Below are positions 58,991 to 64,000 of a DNA stretch of 64,000 nt, piece by piece. Source of the DNA: Taenia hydatigena (Eukaryota; Platyhelminthes; Cestoda; Cyclophyllidea; Taeniidae). A program made the translations under genes and the position numbers. Below the pieces are notes generated by a model, which had not been told where the DNA came from, searched no databases, and saw only the letters and a list, made by a program, of their open reading frames with translations. How positions within the stretch are numbered: the first letter of the stretch is position 1; each line of letters opens with the position of its first letter. The DNA is taken from assembly GCA_036345935.2 (NCBI GenBank), contig JADWOT020000006.1, positions 11,878,519 through 11,942,518 on the forward strand, given 5' to 3'.

Positions 58991-60879
58991 TTATGACGCG
59001 GGCGCATAGTCCACCTCGTAGTAATCCGCAGTATACTTTCGTACAATGCAGCACATGATGATAGAGAAAAGGAGGCCAAATATCTGAAAAAGGGGAAGGG
59101 TAAAAGTTAATGAATAAAAATCAAGGGGAGAATTTTTCAAAGCAAATGGACACCTAAACTTCGATCCAATATAGTAAATCTGGGGCACGCGTGCACGGGA
59201 TGCGCGCGTCTTGTTTTTGCGCTACATACAGTAATTTTAGAGATCTGATTGGCCCAAGCTCACACGTCATTGCGTGGACGATCAATGAAAGTGTCGGAAG
59301 ACGGGCGCGAACTATGATGGAGATGTACGCGCGCCGGCGGCCGTAGTTTGGTGATGTGCAGCCCTCATTCACGTGATTAAACCCGGGGCACTCATAGGTC
59401 TAAGGCGTTGAAATCTTATTTCAAAGGGCAGGCCGATCCCACTGTGTCGGAATAACATGCAGGATTATGAGGAAAACTCCCCATATCTGCAATCACCGCC
59501 CATGATTCATTAATCACTCTGCAGTTGTGGCTCTGACCCAGGTATTTTTTAAACTTGCATTATGATGATTATTTATTCCTTTGAGATTTGATTTTGGCTC
59601 CATTGTTGTTGAGAAACGAGGCTTTCTCACAGCCTTAAGATTGCGCAGGACGAAAAGATGGATCTAGATCCTAGACCACCCAGAACCTGCAGCGGCGCTT
59701 CACTGAATGCTTCCAATGAAACGGAGGTGATGCTAGACCTACAACTTGTACTGACGTAAGCGCATTAGTTCACCTCAATTCAACCAACAGAAGTAAACAC
59801 AGTTTCAATAACCAAGGTAGTGAAAAATTTGTCATGCTTTTATGAAGTTACAAAAGGGATAAGATGGCCGGTAATCGGTGGCCAAAGGCATTTAGTATAG
59901 CAGATGCGTCCCTCAATCTTCGAGGGTATTTTTATTCAAGTCTATTTAAGTAGACTTTCAGTAATAACCTATCATCATACAAGGAGGTATCCTTATATTG
60001 ATCTAAAGTGAGCCCACATCTCAATGCATGTATTTCATGACTGCACGCGCGAATATTCAGAAATGGGAGAAATAGGGTGACTTCCAAAGGAAGAACTGAC
60101 TCGGCGCGCGAGTATCAACGAGTTTGATGGAAGTCCCAAGAGTTAAACTAATCTAATGAAACTTTGAGGAAACAGGGAGCGACGTAACAAAAGGGACTGG
60201 AATGCATGGAGGACCTCAAATTAACCGCAGAGAAAGTTTTTGCATTTGGACAAAAAATTCGCACGAAACAAAAAGTATTGCGTTTCCCTTGAGTATGTAA
60301 TGACAGACTCGTGTAGATTCATTTAAAAGAAGTTATTCAGACATAAACACGGCCAGGTTTTTTCGGAGCCAGCCGCCTTACCTCGAAGAAGGAGATAGCA
60401 AACACAACAAGGAAGAGGATTTGCAAGAAGGAGACACCAGCCTCCTTATACTTGTCCAGACATCCCTGAAAGGAAGCAAAAGACTAAGCCTAGCACCAGA
60501 CGGAGAAATCGGTTTTCGCTGTCCGAAAAAAGTTATGCGAGGTTTTAAGTTATCCTCACTTAAGCCTCCGAAACGGCGGATACTTTGATTATGCTCACTT
60601 ATTTAGGCATCCTGAATTTACAACCAGAAAGCATCCCAAAACCGATAGGAAAAAAAAACAAAACAGCGAAAGTTCAGGTGGTCCCCGGCTCAAAGTAGCC
60701 GGTTCGGTAGCTGTCTGTTGATAAACTACAGGGGGAATTTTCGTGTATTGACTCACACTTGTGTAAATTTCATCTTCTCTGAACTCCATGGCGTTACAGG
60801 AGCTCCGTGAGGCGATGCAGCAGGACATGGGTATTTTTCCATCATAGTCGCTAGGACCTTGCACACCGCAGCATTCAAA
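58991..60879 (-). CDS. Tetraspanin, three C-terminal exons
   Basis: Tetraspanins are four-pass membrane organisers and are prominent in the flatworm tegument. Three phase-0 exons are clear: 60879-60757, 60465-60382 and 59083-58991. The first carries the large extracellular loop with the diagnostic CCG (FECCGVQGPSDY), then PMSCC and SSC; with GC (GCLDK) at the start of the next exon this makes six loop cysteines. The second exon encodes the fourth transmembrane helix (SFLQILFLVVFAISFFE), continued by the last exon (IFGLLFSIIMCCIVRK), which ends in a short tail with a YYEV motif. The exon with CCG may extend upstream (to ~60950), since the frame stays open with a DPHLKD segment of the expected type. 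Exons for the first three helices were not found. Confidence 0.88.
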
Positions 60880-60963
60880 CTGAAGGAAGATGAAGTGCAT
60901 CGTTAAATCCTTTAGATGAGGATCTCCACCAACCTCCATTAGAGCTACTTTTACTTCCAACAT

Positions 60964-63390
60964 AAAGTTAAGGTAAAAAGTGGGGGAATGGGTAGTGTTT
61001 AATTTAAATCGATAGATGAAGAAAGTAAAAAATTGGGTGAACTGCGGACCAATTCGCGAGAGTTATTCAGTATTGGGCTGCCTTGACGCTTTAATGTACT
61101 TCAGTCAAATCATCCGCGACATTTGCAGAAACGCTTCAAGTTGCGACATTCGAAGTATGACTTCTGCAGCAGCAATTTTTGACCCATGTGTTAATCCAAA
61201 GGACGCTCAACCCAAAATATGCTTGTTTAGAAGAAAAGTGACAAGCCCTCAAAGGGTCCGATTTAAGGGCAAAATAGTACCTTGAAATAACCTTTATTAA
61301 CGACCCCTTAAACGTATACATCCAATGAAACACCTGAAAAAAGCAGGTAAATTATTTACCCTTCAAAATTGGGTTGAATCGTACTCATGATGCGTTGTTA
61401 CTATTGTGACTCGTTGGGCATTTCAACGACACGCTATGCGCAAATAACAAGTGACATTCAATTCACGGTTTTGGTAATCATCGCCCTGACGCTGGAATAC
61501 TGTATATCAAAAGAATTATTGAATATAGCAACATAAAACAACTCCCAACAAGGCCAGATTCGAAAGGATCGCGCCATGTATCATGTAGGCATTACGTGAA
61601 ATTGGCCAGATAATATGCAAATATATCAAGCACCTTAGTAAATGATGCTAAAAACGTACGACCATTAAACGTACGACTTCATTACGCATTGCAATGCTAT
61701 TACCAAAATAAATAACTCAGAATAAAGGAAGGCAGGCATGCGGGTTTCGGCATCTATTAAATCACTTTAATACTAATTTGGTGTACGTCAGTCTGATTTT
61801 GGAATTCTGGCATTAGTGTGGACCATGAAAACACATGCCAATCAGTGAGAGAAAGTTTTCGTACAGCTAATTCGTCAATTGAGGCAAGAACGTTTGGTTC
61901 ATGAATAATTAATAGCAATTGCAATGTTAAAAATCGCAGCCGAATTTTCACCAGAAATGGGAGAATTCTAAAAGATACGCAGCAACTAAATATCTTGCAC
62001 CCGGAAAAAAATAAGGCAAAATATAAGGCTTAAGGATTCATGACCTTAAAGCTTCACAAGCTGATAAAATATGGAGACGCTTATCAAAATCCACAGCAAG
62101 TTCGATGGCACAAATAATGTCAAACTTAGTAAAACGGTGCACTCTCATGAGAATGCTTCTCGCATCGTAACGATGTCATTGAGCATGCCAGCTTAAAGAG
62201 GGGTGTTTTTCTTTATAAGTAACAGAATTGCAGTAAAAGAATAATGCTATTGTCATATCCGTGGATGGTATGACAAGTAAATGATTAATTTTTTCGGAAG
62301 CACGTAATTAACAAGGCGTTAAACTGATAATGTTCCCCAAGTTAACGAAGGAGTTAAGGTCGTAATGCCATTTTCTCACATACTTTACTGGCAGTAAAAG
62401 GAAGATAAATCATGATTGAGATTGCTGAAATGCGCTCTGAGAATGAAGAAAATTAATGACAATGTTCCAGGTTTTTCAATTTACCGCGTTCTAAATGAAA
62501 CTAATATCCAACTAGTGATCAAATTGAGGACAGATAGTGGTGGACACCACTGAGAACTACGTTATTCTAAACCTAAAATTAAACTTCAAACCTAAATATG
62601 GAGTAGAGGAGAGCTATATTCACTCTATTTTAATGGCTGCCTCTGACCTAAATAAATAATAGGCATAGCATATCCATCGAGGTTATGAAAGGAATGTGCA
62701 TAAACGAATAGTGGATTGTGCAAATCTTGAACAAAAATATTAGAGCGAAAGGCCTAACACCATTGATAAAAGTACTCCGAAAATTGGACGAGAATGCTGG
62801 CCCATTAATTAAACAGGGTTTGGTAATACAAATAACCAACCAACGGAGGTTTGAAGTGCTCCGGGGAAAACAGTCGATTCCAAATCAATAACCCATAAAG
62901 CCATGAGTGGATGACTCAGACCACGGTCTAGCGATTAAAATTACAAAAAGTGGCTCATCGATCTTTACAGTTCGAGGACAGCACAGACTTGAAATGAACA
63001 TTTTGAGTGTGGACCACCAATCATGGCTTGCACAAGAACGCAAAACAGCCACAAATTAGGCAGATCTTACCAGATTGCATGATGTGGTGCGAAATTATGA
63101 ACTGCTTCGTCTTTAAGGCGCTCTTGCATGACGAGAAGGGAATAAATCGGGACATCAATCGTTTACTTTATGAACACAAATACGAACCACTTGGACTATT
63201 GTTTAAGCCACGGTCAAAGCGGACACGTTTTTGTCTTGGTAAAAACTAAGTGGAACCCTGCATTATTCAAATAGTAAAAAAGTTCTAAAAGAATCGCGAT
63301 GTCCTAAAATGCTTGCCACAAATGCACTCAAATCCGCCATTTTATCGAACATTAATGCGGACCGCCTAGGCGTCTCAATGAGCCGGAAAA
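60964..63390. other. Tetraspanin intron and spacer
   Basis: AT-rich, without recognised exons. It probably includes intron sequence leading to the missing 5' exons of the tetraspanin. Minus-strand frames at 61757-61951 and 62648-62839 look like chance. Confidence 0.4.
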
Positions 63391-63391
63391 T

Positions 63392-64000
63392 AAGATTTGT
63401 GCGAAATTTTTACCGGTGGATATACAACTTGGATGCTATTTGGGAACAGGAGAAAAGACAAACTTGCCACTTTCTGCACCGCATTCATCAGTACGGGTTG
63501 CCGATTCAGTGTAGGTATGGGCTTCATGTGCTCGAACACGCCCTCGCGCATCCGCCGCTCAGTGTTTTCAAATATCTGAAATCAATAACAGCAGGCACCA
63601 CTTGAGCACCAGTGAACAGAGTGAGCGTGACGATGCGTTCAGGTCGCTCAAACCGATTCGCATTAGTCGTCGCCCCACTCAAAAGCACGGTGGGTGTGAG
63701 TCACTTCTCCTCCCATTTCCTCAACATTTTTGCAATCCCACAAATGCCTCGGTACCCTTCCTTATAGAAGAGTAGGATGTCAGGACAACCCAACACTCCA
63801 TCGTCGCTAAGTTGTGGTCTTGAGTATGCTATGAAATGGGCCACCTAAAGCATGAATTTTATTAGCTTAATCTGAAAGATGCCATTCATGGCCACTGCCA
63901 TGCAGGCGCTGGTGTTCAAGGAAGCGACCTTGACAAGTTCTCTGAGCCATCCATGAAAAGGGTAGAGGAAAAGGGAGAAATTTGCCAAGGTGCCTGGCAA
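63392..64000 (-). CDS. Candidate exons of an unrecognised gene at the window edge
   Basis: Three minus-strand blocks look like exons. One runs from the edge to a donor at 63928 (AAG|GTCGCT), reading LFLYPFHGWLRELVK. The next starts at 63844 after CATGCTTTAG, reads VAHFIAYSRPQLSDDG then DILLFYKEGYRG, and meets TGA at 63701-63703 unless a donor just before it is used. The third starts at 63575 after an excellent acceptor (TTGATTTCAG) and reads TERRMREGVFEHMKPIP. The first two join in phase 0. I cannot name the family. The third block may belong to the same gene only if the reading phase is resolved differently. Confidence 0.3.

Noticed and set aside
61016..61285. Plus-strand frame reading CGPIRESYSVLGCLDALM, reminiscent of a tetraspanin second-third helix region
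   Set aside because: It lies on the strand opposite to the tetraspanin exons, has no hydrophobic helix after the motif and no matching splice sites; probably chance.

Overview
This is eukaryotic DNA: genes sparse, split by GT-AG introns, and separated by AT-rich spacers and short LTR-type repeats. The gene set is animal (delta-type protocadherin, PAR-3, tetraspanin, EMRE), and several introns are only 32-42 nt long. I infer a flatworm, most likely a tapeworm. That placement rests on general style, not on a search.

Layout. 1-9.6 kb: no firm gene; one weak candidate for a small cysteine-rich secreted product near 0.9-1.25 kb. 9.7-19.9 kb (+): a protocadherin with one giant exon for all extracellular repeats plus the transmembrane segment, then a 6.8-kb intron and a small cytoplasmic exon. 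20-33 kb: repeat-rich ground holding a six-exon minus-strand gene for two tandem FAR1/ZSWIM3-like DNA-binding domains with five micro-introns (25.5-26.9 kb), a complete 0.9-kb TRIM-like element (27.5-28.4 kb), solo LTRs of two families, and a dispersed repeat present twice. 33.1-37.4 kb (+): an intronless UBE2A/RAD6 E2 enzyme followed by a four-exon LIPT1-like lipoyltransferase.

40.6-50.8 kb (-): thirteen phase-consistent exons of the polarity scaffold PAR-3, with three PDZ domains, the aPKC-site motif and the FRAAI motif. Its first exon(s) were not found. 51.6-52.5 kb: a solo LTR nested in another solo LTR, then a second-family LTR. 52.9-53.2 kb (+): a tiny intronless gene for EMRE, the essential regulator of the mitochondrial calcium uniporter. 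53.65-55.05 kb (-): a complete seven-exon ALG5 (dolichyl-phosphate glucosyltransferase). 55.3-58.7 kb: decayed repeats. 59.0-60.9 kb (-): the last three exons of a tetraspanin. 63.4-64.0 kb (-): candidate exons of an unrecognised gene that runs off the window.

The genes are not an operon. Most are housekeeping or cell-biological (mitochondria: LIPT1 and EMRE; ER glycosylation: ALG5; ubiquitination: UBE2A; adhesion and polarity: protocadherin, PAR-3, tetraspanin). Exon models were derived by hand from splice consensus, reading-phase continuity and family similarity. The strongest support is that phases stay open through 13, 7, 6 and 4 consecutive exons.
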